DNA of 64,000 nt, from NCBI GenBank assembly GCA_900073065.1, contig FJOG01000002.1, forward strand, positions 628,800 through 692,799, in the 5' to 3' direction. This document shows, piece after piece, positions 31,961 through 44,150 of the stretch. The translations under genes were made by a program, and so were the position numbers. The notes beneath the pieces were generated by a model. That model had not been told where the DNA came from. It did no database searches and saw nothing but the letters and a program-made list of their open reading frames with translations. Origin of the DNA: Phialocephala subalpina. Lineage: Eukaryota; Ascomycota; Leotiomycetes; Helotiales; Mollisiaceae. The number at the start of each line of letters is the position of its first letter. Position 1 is the stretch's first letter.

Positions 31961-34900
31961 ATGGAGGATGGCAATACCCCGGAGCGAGGCACACAACGCA
32001 AGGAACACCAGCCAGGTCTTGGTTTGAACAATATCAGTAATGGAAAAGAACATGAGACTTCTGGCGATCCTGTGTCATTCCTGCGAGAGAGAGAGATCCG
32101 GGACAGGCTCAGCGAGGCTGTATACAACGATGATTCGGCCATAACGGATCAATTCATAGCCGAGCACGATCTTGAAGAGATATGGGAGCCGCAGATGTTG
32201 AAGGACTTCCTCGCTGTGTTGGGCTATGGAGGTACAGGTACCTTGGTTGAGACTGTGCGGAAGAACTTGATAAAGACAATTTCGATACTGGTACATATCG
32301 GATGGGAGAATTGGCCAAAGTTCGAGACCATATTCTTTCCCAATGGATGGGAAGGGGAAGTACACAGGAAAGACCCCGGCAAACCTTATCCTCACGAGGT
32401 ACTGAAGGAGGCTACATTTCTGGGTAGCGGAAGAGCTGCTAGAGAGTTTTTCAATACGCAGTATGCATATTTTCCTGTTGTCATTGAGGAAGGTTCGAAT
32501 ATGATCATTCCTCGGACACAGCCACTACCCTTCATCAAATCAAAGCAAGAGGAAATAGCAGATGGAGGTTTCGGAATCGTGACTAAGGAGGTCATTGCAC
32601 CTCACTATTTTCGGCCCAAGTCAGAATTCGGCATCTCTGATACACTTTCTGTAAGCCTCTGTCCGATCTACTAGCAGTCACAAATTAACGGTTTCTCAGC
32701 AAGAATTTGTTGTAGCTCGCAAACGATTTCCTGCCAAAGGCCACTTCAGGACAGAGTCCAACAATTTGGCCACATTGGCTTCGGGCCTCTCTAAACATGA
32801 TCGATTGGTTAAACACCTGGCCTTCATCACGACTGGAGACAAAACGGACCATGGGTCACCAAATGAGTTCAACATCCTCCTGCCAATGGCAGATACTGAT
32901 CTCAAGAAATTCTTGTACGGCAAGGTTTACGAACCCCAATGTTGCGACCTGGTGCAACTTTTGAAAGAAGCGCGCAATCTCGTGGACGCCCTCCGATGGC
33001 TACATGAAGATCAGCTTCTTGGGGAAAAGGTGCAAGTTTGTTGTCATATGGATCTCAAAGTAGGTGCTCTCCAAGTCACTTCTTCCTCATTCAGATCGTT
33101 TCGGGAGGCGTGAGACATAATTCGGCTCCCGAAACATACTTCCTCCTCCTCGTTTAGCCCTATTCCTCTTGAAATTTGCCTTAAAAAAGTAATATTAACT
33201 CCAAGATTTCCCGCAGCTTGATAATATTCTCATTTACGAGCTCAATAATCCAGCCTTTCCGGCGGGCTGTTGGAAGATATCAGACTTTGGTATATCGTCC
33301 ATGACGGAACGTGACGATTCTCGAATTCCAGATGCCGAGCTATTCCGCCGAAACACGTTTCGAACAAGTCCTGCTGGTCGTCTGGCACGAATCGTCACTG
33401 GCCGAGATGATGTACTCACCAGCGTAAAACGCAATCCCGGAGCCTATTCCGCTCCTGAAGCTCGTAAAGACAACTTGATCGGACCACCAAGCGATATATG
33501 GTCATTTGGCTGCATACTTGTTCAAATTCTTATTCGAGTAGCTGGTGGCATTGCATTTTGTAAGTTCCTGCCATCCTCTTCCTCTCGTGTTCCGCGACAC
33601 TTCAAGATGATAGGTGTGGTAGCCCCCCTAACGTAAAAGGCACATCCATGAATTTCTCCACCAAGAGATCAAACATGAAGACAGATGTCCTGTTGCAGAA
33701 TACTTCGATGGATAATCTCCGACCAAGTCCGCTCTCAGATACAGTTTCATCAAGCTTATTGCCTTCTGCCTTTCTTTTGTACAAGACATTTGCTGACCTT
33801 GGAACGTCAGTGGAAGAAATGGACGACAGAAGGCTCTCTAGAGAGCATGGTAATGATCATTTCTGCCAGACCACGGCGGGGAAAGCGCATCTGAATCCGG
33901 TGGTCAGGGAGTGGCTGGAAAGCTCCGAGCTATTCGACCACACTTTCCAGAACCGAATACTCATTGAGAGCTGCAAGAAAGTTATCAAGCGTGCTTTGAA
34001 GGTGGAGCCAGACCAAAGGCCTAGTGCGAGACGCCTGCAAAGGGAGCTGTCGGCTGTTTGTGAACGGCGTCAAATTCCCGAAGCAAGAGACTCGAGTTTG
34101 CTTGCTTTTCCACACCCAGTGGACGGAGCCCAACCGCCCAGTCAACGCTATCTGCGGCCTAGCGATGATACCAATCTTGGATCTCCACAACCAAAGGTCC
34201 TTGAAGGCATACAAAACCTAGGTCCATCACAGGCCGAATCTGCTCCATTGATGTCTAGCAATCTGCCTTTGCAATCTGCTGTAGGACACAGACAGCTAAC
34301 AAAGAGTTCTTCGTCGCAAGTACAGCAAAGAGAACTGCCAACACCTCCAGACGATCAGCCAGACTCCTCGGGAGCTAAGAGCCCAAATGTTACGGGAGTT
34401 TTGGACAGTGGAATTAAGACCTTTAGCCTGACGGGGATTGAGGCTTTGCCTCGAGACCGATCACCACATGATCTTACGGGTTTAGATCCGGTATTGTCAC
34501 GGGAACCAGACACACATCCAATACCTAGGCCATCACCTCAAATTGATATGCAGCCTCCCTCTGCTTTCGAAGCCCAATCTTCACGATCCACCGATATCCT
34601 TCCTGTTCAACACCTATCGCCATCACAAAACGATCCGTCCGAGTCGAGATCAGGCAAACAGAGACCCCAAACCGGTCCGAACCAAAGACACTCCATCGAC
34701 TATCAAGACCGCCCACCTGTAGGTCATGAATTTGCCGATCCTTCAACACAGCCTCCCGAGATTCGACAAGCACGATTCCCCAATGGCAAGAGCACGGTGT
34801 TGAGTAGCTCATTTCCTGCAAGGATTGCAGATCCCACGTCTGTAACAAGTAGCAAGCCTTCTCGCGCCAACTACATCTCGATGAATATCGAGAAACCACG

Positions 34901-36705
34901 CAGTCAATCTCTTCCTCTACAACAAATCACCACCATTGCAGAGCAGGTTGAACACGATTCCGCCTCAAAAGCGCAACGAGTTTCTTTTCCGCCTCCCCAA
35001 GGACCTTCAAATAGCAGGACGTCCGCTCAATACATCATGAGTCCCGTCCCACAGCAGAACACAGTGAACGCACCCGATTCAGCACAGCAGGAACTAAGCC
35101 CTCTATCGTATGGCCTCAGGTCATCATCTACATTACCAGTCCAAGATGGAGGAAGCCATGGCAGTCAAAGCTCCGGAGAATCATCTGGCCCACACTCCTC
35201 ACAACCTGGATCAGATTTTTGGCGGCAAGATCGCATGAACCGTTCTCAATGGACAGATATCCGACGCTCTTCGGGACAATCTTCTGCCCCATCTGTCGAT
35301 GCTGGCAAGACAAATAATCACACCTTTACTGATGTGCCACCGAACACATTCATGACTCTTGTCTCATCCACGGCTGCAAAGATCGCATTCGTTGCTGCAG
35401 GTAGTATCGATGTATCCACGCTGGATACGCCATATTACAGAAGCAAGATTGTAGCCCCGCCTACTTTTGCCTGGGAGAAAGGACGCTTGGCAGGCAACTT
35501 CCTAGCTCTCCTAGGATATAGTAGAGCGAACAAGAGCTACGTAAGCTGAGCCGACAACTCCGTAGTGCGCCTGACGCCCTAGCTGATTGTATCCAGATCT
35601 TTCAAGTATATAAGCTGAATGCTACCCCGGAACTGGAATGCATTAAGGTCGAGCTTGCAAGACTGCCTAGCTTCGAGAAATTCGATGTTTCTAGAAACGG
35701 GCGTCTTCTCATAGGTGGCGCCGGCGAAGTCTATCTAACAAACTCATTGTAAGTCAATGTTCGGCCTCACTTGCCAGACTTTGCTGACTTGCATCGCAGC
35801 AACGAGGAGCCGTCGGAGCTTGAGACTGGACTACAAGAGGAGTACAATCTTCGGACAGTCTGGTTCAGTACGAGTGGACTGATCGCCTTTGCCTGGTTTA
35901 CACGGCCAGGGAATCATCGTAAGTCTTTACATGTTGGGACAGTGCCTCGTTCTAAGCCTGGTGAACGAGATGCACTCGTCGAGAAAGAAAAGACTTCTGC
36001 ATATCTCGGCCTTCTTAGACGTGCATCATCCTCTCGAAAAGAACCCCCAAATCCCTAGAATGATGAGTGCTGACTGCGGTTTTGGTACAGACCGCGTTAA
36101 ATGGTGGCACGTAGATGAGCTACACATCACAGGCAGCCTACATTATAGAGTCGTAAGTACAGGTATGTTCAGTTTCGACCCAGAGGCTAACAAGAGATTG
36201 ACAGCCTGACAATGAGAGCTCCGCTTCGACCATTCGGGTGGTACATTTCCCAACGTCACCATACTGTATACTCTGGAAAGAGCATGACCTCACCCTGATG
36301 CAAAGAGGAAAGAAAGCACCATCACTACACATTCAATCGTGTCCACGAATGGTCAATCTTCAGGCAATCGTTGTTACTCCGAACGAGAAAGCAGTGATTT
36401 TCATTAGAAGATCAACGAAAGGAGCGCCATTCAGGAAGCCAACATCTCAAATATCAGTCTGCCGCATTGTTAAAGATGGAGACTACTATCACTTAACCGA
36501 GTGGACCCCGGAAGAGCCACTGCAAAATCACATAAGGGACGCTGAGAGTTGCGAAGTGGTGATCGAAGAACACAACAGTTCGGAGACTGAAGTTCGAGTT
36601 TTGATTGCTCAGAGCGACGGCAGATTTGAGGTGAAGCACATCAATCTTCCGAATGAGCCAAGGCAAAGTTGGCCACTACATTTCCCCGGCTTGCCTGCTT
36701 CCTAA
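31961..36705 (+). CDS. large protein-kinase-domain protein, non-RD type, with long C-terminal extension
   Basis: Eight exons (31961-32650, 32700-33059, 33217-33559, 33607-35540, 35597-35748, 35800-35918, 36091-36152, 36205-36705) join in frame to 1386 residues. About 200 helical residues precede a kinase domain: glycine loop DGGFGIV (about 201), VARKRF with the probable ATP Lys about 238, catalytic loop CHMDLKLDNILI (Asp about 348, Asn about 353), SDFGIS (about 373) and SAPE (about 429). HMD in place of HRD makes it a non-RD kinase; the other catalytic residues are present. Then comes a disordered Ser/Pro/Gln-rich stretch of about 400 residues and a C-terminal beta-rich region (VRVVHFPTSPYCILWKEHDL) that may be propeller-like. 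Related multi-domain kinases are common and variable in filamentous ascomycetes, and their roles are largely unknown. The 3' end overlaps the CorA-like gene. Confidence 0.75.
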
Positions 36706-38454
36706 TGCTTGTGCATTGCGGTATCGACGCTTCTTCTTGTTCTTTCTCCGAGTCGCAACCAGCCAGGACCCTACCGTGATCACGGTCAATGGGACCGTGA
36801 TCAAAAAGAAGATCCAAAATTGTTTGGAGATCTGAAACCCGGAGCCTTGGGAAGTTTGGAACGAGAAGAGATTCATTCCCAAAAGAGACTACGTGCTTGC
36901 AGTCAGTTCCCAGACTTGCAAGAACGCCTCGAAAGCACGTACCGTTACAAACGTCGCTGGCAGGTATATCAATGTCACGACGCCGACAATGCGGACTGTC
37001 ACAGAATCATCCACTGTGTCCTTAGTCAGGCCGAGAATATTATGATTGATCGACAGAGTGGTAGATTGATTCTTGAGATTGAGAGCTACGGCTAACTACA
37101 AAACCGGTCAGTCCATCATCAGCTCTGTTCTTTCCTCGAGATGTCAAGCTTACCAAGCCTACAGTTTCCTGCACCTTCTTTTCGAGAAGTGCTACACTAG
37201 CGAGATGTCCTCCCGCGTGTGTCTCATATGCTTTTAGCTCATCTAGAATTTGGATAGAGTGGTGTTTGGCGTATAACTCTTTTCTACGTAAGGTCTCGTA
37301 AAGGGTCTTCAAGGAAGAAATTGTTCCAATGGTCGAACGCAGTCTTGGGGATATTGGCATGATTTTGTTAAGTAAGCTATGCAATTCTTGCAGAATGTCT
37401 GTGCCTCTTTCATGGTTCTGGGCGGTTGAGAAGTCGTACGAGAGAGCAATACTAGCCTGTACGATCATTAGACGTGCACATCGATGGAAATCCGACTCAC
37501 GATTCTTTCAACTTCTGCGCTCAGACTTTTGAGATACCATCGCCAGTCGTCGAAATAGGAGGACAAAACAAGAATGTGTGTGAGCTCCCAATCATCAAAT
37601 GAGCCTTTTCTTTCGTCCCATTCTAAAGCACAGTCCTCGAGACGAGTTTGGACAATTGATTTTTGTTTTGGATGAAGAAGAATCCAAATATTTCCCGATC
37701 CACCAGGCACATGGCGATGGTAGACACCCATCTGTCTGATGGCCCATTCCCTTCCGCCATGACCAGCGGTCTCTTCAACGTAACTGACTCGATATTGTAT
37801 TTCTATCTCAATGTTTAACAAGTGCCATACAAACATTGATACAATTTATGGCTTACCATATGAGCCATCGTGGTGGTTCTTCACAACGGTGTTACCTGGT
37901 CCCGCTTCTGATTCATGCTTGCCCGTAGCAAATGAAAGCAATAAATCTAGGAATTGTGGACCAACATTATGACGGCCGAGTATCGAATACAACCCAGATT
38001 CTGTAACTTTTAGAGGTCTAATAGAATTAGGTGCTGCAATAGATCTTTTCTAGTCAGCATCTCTCGCTTCTGTGACAAGACGCTCTCACATGAATCTTGT
38101 ATGAAATTCGTGCCTTTCCGAAAGATATTGATCGAGACTCGAACAATCGTAAACTTTTCTACGACGAGTCTGCATCCCATTGCCATCCGGACAATCTGTT
38201 CGGAGTCAGTTGGATTCAGGAAGCTCCTTCCTAGTCAGAGCTAATTGTAGCTCCGTACTTAAAATGTTCAAAACATCCACTTCCATCTTCTCTTCTTTCG
38301 AAAACAACTTCTTTTTCTCCTCCTGCAAACGCCTCGATACACGCTCGGCATTGTTTGTGAACAGGCTGTCGCCTCTTACATATTCTTCCCACGTGTCGAA
38401 TATCGTGGCAGAGCTGTCGCGATGCAACAAACTCTTCTCGTCTGCGATATCCAT
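36676..38454 (-). CDS. CorA-family metal-ion transporter-like protein
   Basis: Seven exons (38454-38259, 38195-38090, 38017-37857, 37802-37501, 37456-37154, 37095-36943, 36888-36676) give 477 residues. The C-terminal part shows the CorA hallmark: a long helix, membrane segment 1 VGVVTLIYLPATFVTSLLGMN with the GMN motif at about residue 411-413, a short loop, and membrane segment 2 FWIFFLITVPLTVITVGSWL followed by a Lys/Arg-rich end. The cytosolic N-terminal region is long and divergent, as in the expanded fungal CorA-like family. CorA proteins conduct Mg2+ and related ions; the ion for this family is not known. Exon 3 was placed at a TATTAG acceptor because the nearer TGCAG acceptor gives a stop. 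The start is the first in-frame Met of exon 1; upstream coding cannot be fully excluded. The coding 3' end overlaps the kinase gene by 30 bp. Confidence 0.82.
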
Positions 38455-38538
38455 CGTCGCATCACCGGAAGTCACGAAGAAAACGGGGTTCTTCAAAGAG
38501 CAAACATCCTCGAGCGACTCCTTATCAGGCCTGGAACC

Positions 38539-38836
38539 ACCGCCAGTGTGGCTCTGCTGCCGCTCTACACCGATCTTCAAGAACAACGCATCGCGGAAGC
38601 AATGGGCTGGACTGCGACTGTATCACCTGATGCGTTTTGTCTTTCCTCATCCGAGTGGCATCGCATAGCCCTTTTCTAACGCAGGTGCATCGGGAGTAAG
38701 GCCGAATTTGATTCCTACAATGCTATTCTATGGAACGAACCTCCAGAGCCTGACGCCCTGACCACCACGAAGCCTCACCATCCTCACTTCCCAGTCGGAC
38801 GCTCGTCCTCAGTCACGGATCTGGAAAGGAAATAAT
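38539..38836 (+). pseudogene. protein-like plus-strand fragment, unassigned
   Basis: The frame at 38680-38836 reads CIGSKAEFDSYNAILWNEPP and ends in PHFPVGRSSSVTDLERK-stop, which looks strongly like real protein. A 65 bp GTATCA..TTCTAACGCAG pair just upstream could splice it to a segment containing FKNNASRKQWAGLRL. I find no good start, and part of the upstream segment is antisense to the CorA-like gene leader. It may be the 3' part of a small gene or a relic. The family was not recognised. Confidence 0.3.
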
Positions 38837-38852
38837 CAGCAAACTTTCACGT

Positions 38853-39175
38853 TTAAGTGAAAGCTGCATGTCTGGTTACAACTGACTCAATTTCATCCTA
38901 AGATGTATTAGCTGATATCTAGGTCGCTGCATCATTCATGGGCATACCTCTGTGAGCAGACGAGGCGCTTGGAAGATAAACACCTCGTTTTTCTCCTTCA
39001 CATGCTTTATCAGCGATGTTGATTCAGGCATCCAACGCCATCGGATCTGAGGCCCTCAAGAACTCACAAGAACAGCGATCTTTTCTCCGAAGAGCTTCAT
39101 CAATAAATTCTCCAACTTCTTGGGGTCGATATAATGTGCCTGAGCAGGCTGTATCATGTTTTGGACCAGAGGCAT
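38853..39175 (-). CDS. cryptic three-exon small protein, 69 residues
   Basis: Exons 39175-39068, 39004-38948 and 38897-38853 are all joined in phase 0 by introns of 63 bp (GTGAGT..CGCTGATAAAG) and 50 bp (GTATGC..CAGCTAATACATCTTAG). The product starts MPLVQNMIQPAQAHYIDPKK, continues LENLLMKLFGEKIAVL, HVKEKNEVFIFQAPRLLTE and ends DEIESVVTRHAAFT. Three consecutive short exons with good splice signals, matching phase and a coherent alpha/beta pattern are unlikely by chance. An in-frame second Met at residue 7 is an alternative start. The family was not recognised. Confidence 0.55.
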
Positions 39176-39608
39176 CGCGTTCTGATTAATTGCGTTATGC
39201 GGGGTTGATGTTCAGGCCGTGAAGATGGCTGTTGAAATCGATTGGCAAAGGATGGAGGCACCCGCAGCCGGGCGACACTATATGGGGCGTATCGAGGTAG
39301 GACAGGCGTGCAGTCCAAAGTCACGCCAATGAGAATGCCGCTGATAGCAGTATACTGCAGTGGCCTTCTTTGGAGGCTGATACCTCGACCACCATACTGG
39401 CGTCCGGGACTGGTGTCTGCATTAGGGTTCATCGGAGCAAAGTGCCTGCATGAGTGCCCTATATGGAGTAGTATTGTTGCAGCCTCACTTTTTTATTCTA
39501 ATTTCATTCTATGCAGGCGAGTGCATGCCTCCAGCCTTGTCCTCAACCTATTCAATATGATTCCTGTTACCTTTTCATCTGATCCTTTCTCTCTTCGACG
39601 GTTTTATT
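39176..39608. promoter_or_regulatory. divergent region before the permease gene
   Basis: 433 bp between the small minus-strand gene and the permease start. A minus-strand open frame covering 39154-39432 has no recognisable features. No clear regulatory motif was assigned. Confidence 0.35.
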
Positions 39609-42600
39609 ATGTCTCGACCATTTGAGGAATTCACCATGAATGGCTCTCCTCGAGACGCCCTTGAAGCTCAGCCTTCTGCGCGGCCAGGAACCTCGACTTC
39701 CTCAGAGGGCGATGTTGGTGAAGACTCCCAGCCGATTAGGACACATCGACAAGTCAAGTGCGTCCTTCTCACTACCTACAATATCCAGATCCCCAGACTG
39801 ACATGCCGCAAATAGGAGAAACCTAAACTCCATGCAAATCTTCGTATGTTCCCTACTTGACTTGGCGACTGATGCCTGCTTGACCCATGGCTGATGCCGA
39901 TCATTACAGTTGATTACTGTCAGTGGGACAATTGGCATGGGCCTTTTTGATAATAGTGGAGAGATCCTTCGAATTGCAGGGCCCGCGGGAGGCTTGATGG
40001 CATACATTGTTGTTGGGATATGTGTGATATGCGTTATGGATGGCCTTGGAGAAATGATAGGTCACTGGGCTATTCCCAACTGTATGGTTGAGTTTGTTGC
40101 CAAATTCGTAGACAAAGACTTGGCAATCGTCGTTGGCCTAGCATATTGGTATGGCTCTGTTCCTTGTCTACAGTACACGGTCGGAAGTGAATGCAAGCTG
40201 ATGGCCTAGGTACTGCTATGCCATCGGATTTGCTACATTGGTCGTTGCTGCTGCCAATCTAGCAAGCTTTTGGGAATGGTCAACGACTATACAGAACTTC
40301 ATGTTCACGTTTGGAATCCCAGGTCTGTTGATTTGCATTAATTGCTTAGGCGTTCTTTGGTACGCGTATGTCGAAAGTGTCCTAGGTGGGATGAAGATAG
40401 CACTGGTTCTTGCTTCTTTTCTCACAATGGTTGCCATTAACCACCTGGGTGAGTCTGTCTTCGGGAACGTTTGAAGGCTGCTGACCTGCTAGACATCGGC
40501 GCGAAAACCCCTAATGGCGAGGCAGGATCGACTTGTAAGCTGATTGTCCATGTCTTAGTTTATCAGATTACTTATTTTTAATGCAGATATTGACGATGGA
40601 TTTCAACATGATCCTACCGTTGCCTCGAACAACGTAATAGCCGTACTGTAAGTATCCTCTCGAAGCTATCTGCCTATGACTGATCACCTTTCGTGTCTTC
40701 AGTGTCGCCATTCCCATCGTTGCCTATGCATATGTCGGTGTCGAAATTGTAGCTGTCACAGCTCTCGAAGCAGAGGACCCTAAGAAATCTTTGAAATTTC
40801 CTGCGAAATGGATTGCTTGGCTGACCTTTGGGACCTATTTCATCAGCGCGATCGGCTTCTATCTCAATGCTGCTTGGAATGATCCATCTTTGCCCGTGAT
40901 GGAAGGTCGAAAGAACGAAACCTTGTTCAGTGGAGCCATGAACAACACTTCGAATTCGACAACGATTCAGAGTACTGCGATTGTGATTGTTGCTACCATG
41001 CATGCCAACATACCTGCCTTGCCAAGTATCCTCAACATAGGCCTGATATTTGCAGTATTGAGTACTTCGAACACGTCTCTTTATGTTGCGTCCAGGACTT
41101 TGTTCGGTATCACCCGCGGTATCAATCCAAAACATCCTTCTCGAGCCATGCGTTGTAAGTCATCTTCCCTCGGCAATACTGCTTTGCTATCTGTTTCAAG
41201 AGTGCTGGGTCCCCAGCGCTCTTAGATTATTCTCCTCTGGGTTTTGAACTGCCTGAAATGGGAATGCTGACTACGATATTATGATGAATAGGGCTATCAA
41301 GGTTGAGCAGAACTTCCCCAAGGAGCAAGGTCCCTACGAACGCTCTTGCATTTTCTGCAGCATTCTTTTGCTGGATCCCCTTTCTGCGTTTGAGCAAGAG
41401 CTATACCGATCAGGAAGTAAGTCGTCTGCTCACAGCTTGGGGATTTACCACTGACAATCAGCTACAGATTCAAGAAATTATGAGCGGGATAGCGACTGTG
41501 GCTGTTGTTCTTGTGTGAGTACAGCCCGGGGATGCATCCCTTTCCCATTCCGGGATGTTTCATGATATTTCTCCTGAGACACTCTCCCAAGGGATCCCTT
41601 GAGGGGTAATTGCTGACTCCCTCATCTTCAGGTGGGCTGCACTTTGCTTGGCTTTCATCCGTTATCGTATGTGGTAAGTAGACTTGCCATTTGATGTATC
41701 GGACTTTAGTATACTGATGTGATCGTTGGCAGGTTAAAAATGTATAAGGATAGATTGAAAGGTAAATATCAGGAGTACAACCTCTGGGAGCACGACAACG
41801 ATCCTATGCCGTTCAGAACGATTCTTTGCGGGGCACAGCCTGTCCCTGCTTACATTGGTCTCATATCTTGCCTTCTCATCGTCTTTGTATTTGCTACTTC
41901 GAGTTGGTGGGACCATGGGGAGAAGGCTGCTGCAGTCTGGGCATCTATGGCAGGCGTAAGTTCTTCCTCTCGCTGCTTTATACAGATGGTGATGGTGCCA
42001 ATGGCTGACTTGAGATATAGCCAATCATCTTAACCATCGTATGGTTTGTACTGAAATACTTCCGATACTACGGCAAAAAGATCGAATGGTATGTCAAGCT
42101 GGGAACCTGGGGACAGCTTTCAAAGGCTCTCAATGATCTGAAAGATGCCACAAGAGAGGACGTCGACTCAACTAAGCAGGCGACCCGGGGACAACGCACG
42201 GAAGTCACAGAGCGGTCACAGCAGCAAGTACTTTATCCAAGCTATCCGGGCCATCTCGAACCATCAGAAATGCAGTCCGCATACATCCCTATTCCTCAGC
42301 GAGGTCAAGACTCCAATTATGGCGGCAGTGGCAGTGTGTCACCCACTACTAGACCTAATCGTTACCCTAAGGGAGAACAAGATGTTGATGGCATTGAGCT
42401 ACTTCCAAGCTACAATCGAAGCCCGAGGAGGTCAAGCGCGGGAAACTCTAATCTCTATGACGCTTCGGTCGCTGGTACTGTACCAAGACGCAAACCGGTA
42501 TCTAATACCTCCTCTGGACTCGGGATTGGCATTGGTGACCGAAATTCAGGCGAATCGATGGGTTCGCAAGACCTGATGTTACCGCGGGAAGGCAGAAGCA

Positions 42601-42968
42601 GGCAACCTAGTTTCGAGAGTGCCACAGGGGAGTACAACGAGCACTCCACGACGCCCAGACGAAGTCGGAATGAGCTCGCCCCTCCGGACAGACATGAAGG
42701 CGGGAGTAGTCGCTTTGCAAGGTCACAGAGCAGCGATCTTGATGTTGGTCACGATCTTGAAAATCAAGGTGCCAGAAGGCATGAGATATGGGGACAGCAC
42801 ACTCACGCCTATGGTCCTGCTCTATCACCTCAGTCACCGCCGTTATTGGCGCCACCGCAGTGGAATCCGAGTTATGTGGGGAGGGCGGTTAGCGAGCCTG
42901 ATGAGGGGGTCAGGGGCCAGACGTTGCATAGGCAGAGAGGGATGAGTGGGTTAAGGGGTCGACATTGA
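39609..42968 (+). CDS. amino-acid permease (APC/YAT family) with long C-terminal tail
   Basis: Twelve exons (39609-39757, 39816-39843, 39910-40148, 40210-40448, 40493-40534, 40587-40647, 40703-41154, 41292-41416, 41468-41514, 41632-41673, 41733-41955, 42021-42968) join in frame to 864 residues. The transporter core starts RRNLNSMQIFLITVSGTIGM, the typical first segment of yeast-type amino-acid permeases, and includes AYVGVEIVAVTALEAEDPKK and LFAVLSTSNTSLYVASRTLF-like segments; about twelve membrane helices are expected. Exon 12 encodes the last helix and then a hydrophilic tail of about 270 residues rich in Ser, Arg, Pro and Gly. Family members import amino acids across the plasma membrane with protons; the substrate cannot be told from sequence. 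The exon count is high for the family and several exons are under 50 bp. Confidence 0.88.
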
Positions 42969-43270
42969 GGTGTTTTGGGATGGGGGTGTGGGGTAATGAC
43001 GATGATGATTTTCTTTCGTGTGTACTACTTTTGGGTGTACGGGTCATTGTTGGTGCTTCGGTTTTGTTCCTAGTCGATTTTCCTGTCAGGATCCCAGGAT
43101 GATGTACTTTAGATACATAGATGTTCATGATACCCATTCTTACACTACACCTTTTCCACATTCCCACATGTCCCGCTGAAGGTCCCCAATAATAAGGTAA
43201 AACATCCTACCAACCCCAACCCCAGTTAAATTAAGAATAAGTCTTTCGTGATACCTTCCCCCACCACACC
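42969..43270. other. convergent intergenic, permease / SDR
   Basis: 302 bp between tail-to-tail genes. It contains only AT-rich 3'-end-like sequence and a C-rich stretch at the SDR 3' side; nothing else was seen. Confidence 0.4.
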
Positions 43271-44150
43271 TCAAGGCAACACCTCCGTCCCCTTCCAATC
43301 CCAACACCTCCCCCGTCCCTCTAGTCCCACCCCCCCAGTAACCTCTAACATCTTCTCAACCGCAAACCCCACCTCAAACAACTTCTCCTCCTTAACATTG
43401 CCCCAAAACTCCTTACTCAACCCCGTCTTAACAGTCCCAGGATGATACGCCATAGCCATCGCCTTATCCCCCGCTCTCGCCTTCAAGAATAGATCTAGTG
43501 ATTTGGTGAAACTGTTTACACCAGCTTTTGAGGCCCGGTAGCTGTACCAGCCGCCGAGGGAATTGTCGGTCGTGGAGCCGACGCGGGCGGACATGTTGAG
43601 CCAGATTGCTTGCTCTGGCAACCCTTCTGAGTCTTGTGAGGATGTGTTTGGGAGTGAGGTAGATTTCTTGGGAAGGAAGGGAGAGAAGTGTTTAGCGATG
43701 AGCATAGGCCCGATAGTGTTTATTGCGAATGTTCGGGTTAGGGATTCGTGGTCGAGTTGTGTGGGTGATTTTTCGGGGCGGAGAATGCCAGGGATGCAGA
43801 AGGCGAGGTGGAGGTGGTTTTTCGAGGCGTCGAACATTGATGAAGCGTCTTCGGCGGCGCGGAGGATTGTGTTTTCGTCTGAGGAGTTGTTAGTCTTTTG
43901 ACTTGATTTGTTTGGGTTTGTAATGAGAGAGAGGAAAGAGGGGAGAGAGGGAGTCACTGGTGACGTCTAGTTCTAAAACAGTGAGACGTGAAGAATCAAC
44001 ATCTTTGAGATCTTGTAAGATATTCTTCTTTACACCCTCGACGTCTTTCCGTGCTGTTGCTACAACGGGAATTTTGGTTGTGAGTAGTAGTTGTCTTGTT
44101 AATTCGAAGCCAATTCCTCGACTTGCTGGAGATACGAGTGACCATGCCAT
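43271..44150 (-). CDS. short-chain dehydrogenase/reductase
   Basis: Two exons, 44150-43958 and 43878-43271, flank a 79 bp intron (GTGACT..GACTAACAAC..CTCAG), giving 266 residues. The N terminus VSPASRGIGFELTRQLL is the dinucleotide-binding Gly motif with a slightly altered first half (SPASRGIG for TGxxxGIG). FAINTIGPMLIAKHF is the NTxG-like strand, and WYSYRASKAG holds the YxxxK catalytic pair (Tyr about 178, Lys about 182); an upstream LNMSARVGS supplies the Ser. SDRs of this short soluble type (C-factor-like) oxidise or reduce alcohols and carbonyls with NAD(P). The substrate is unknown. A 5' Met further upstream (44225) would add a non-family leader and is not favoured. Confidence 0.88.
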
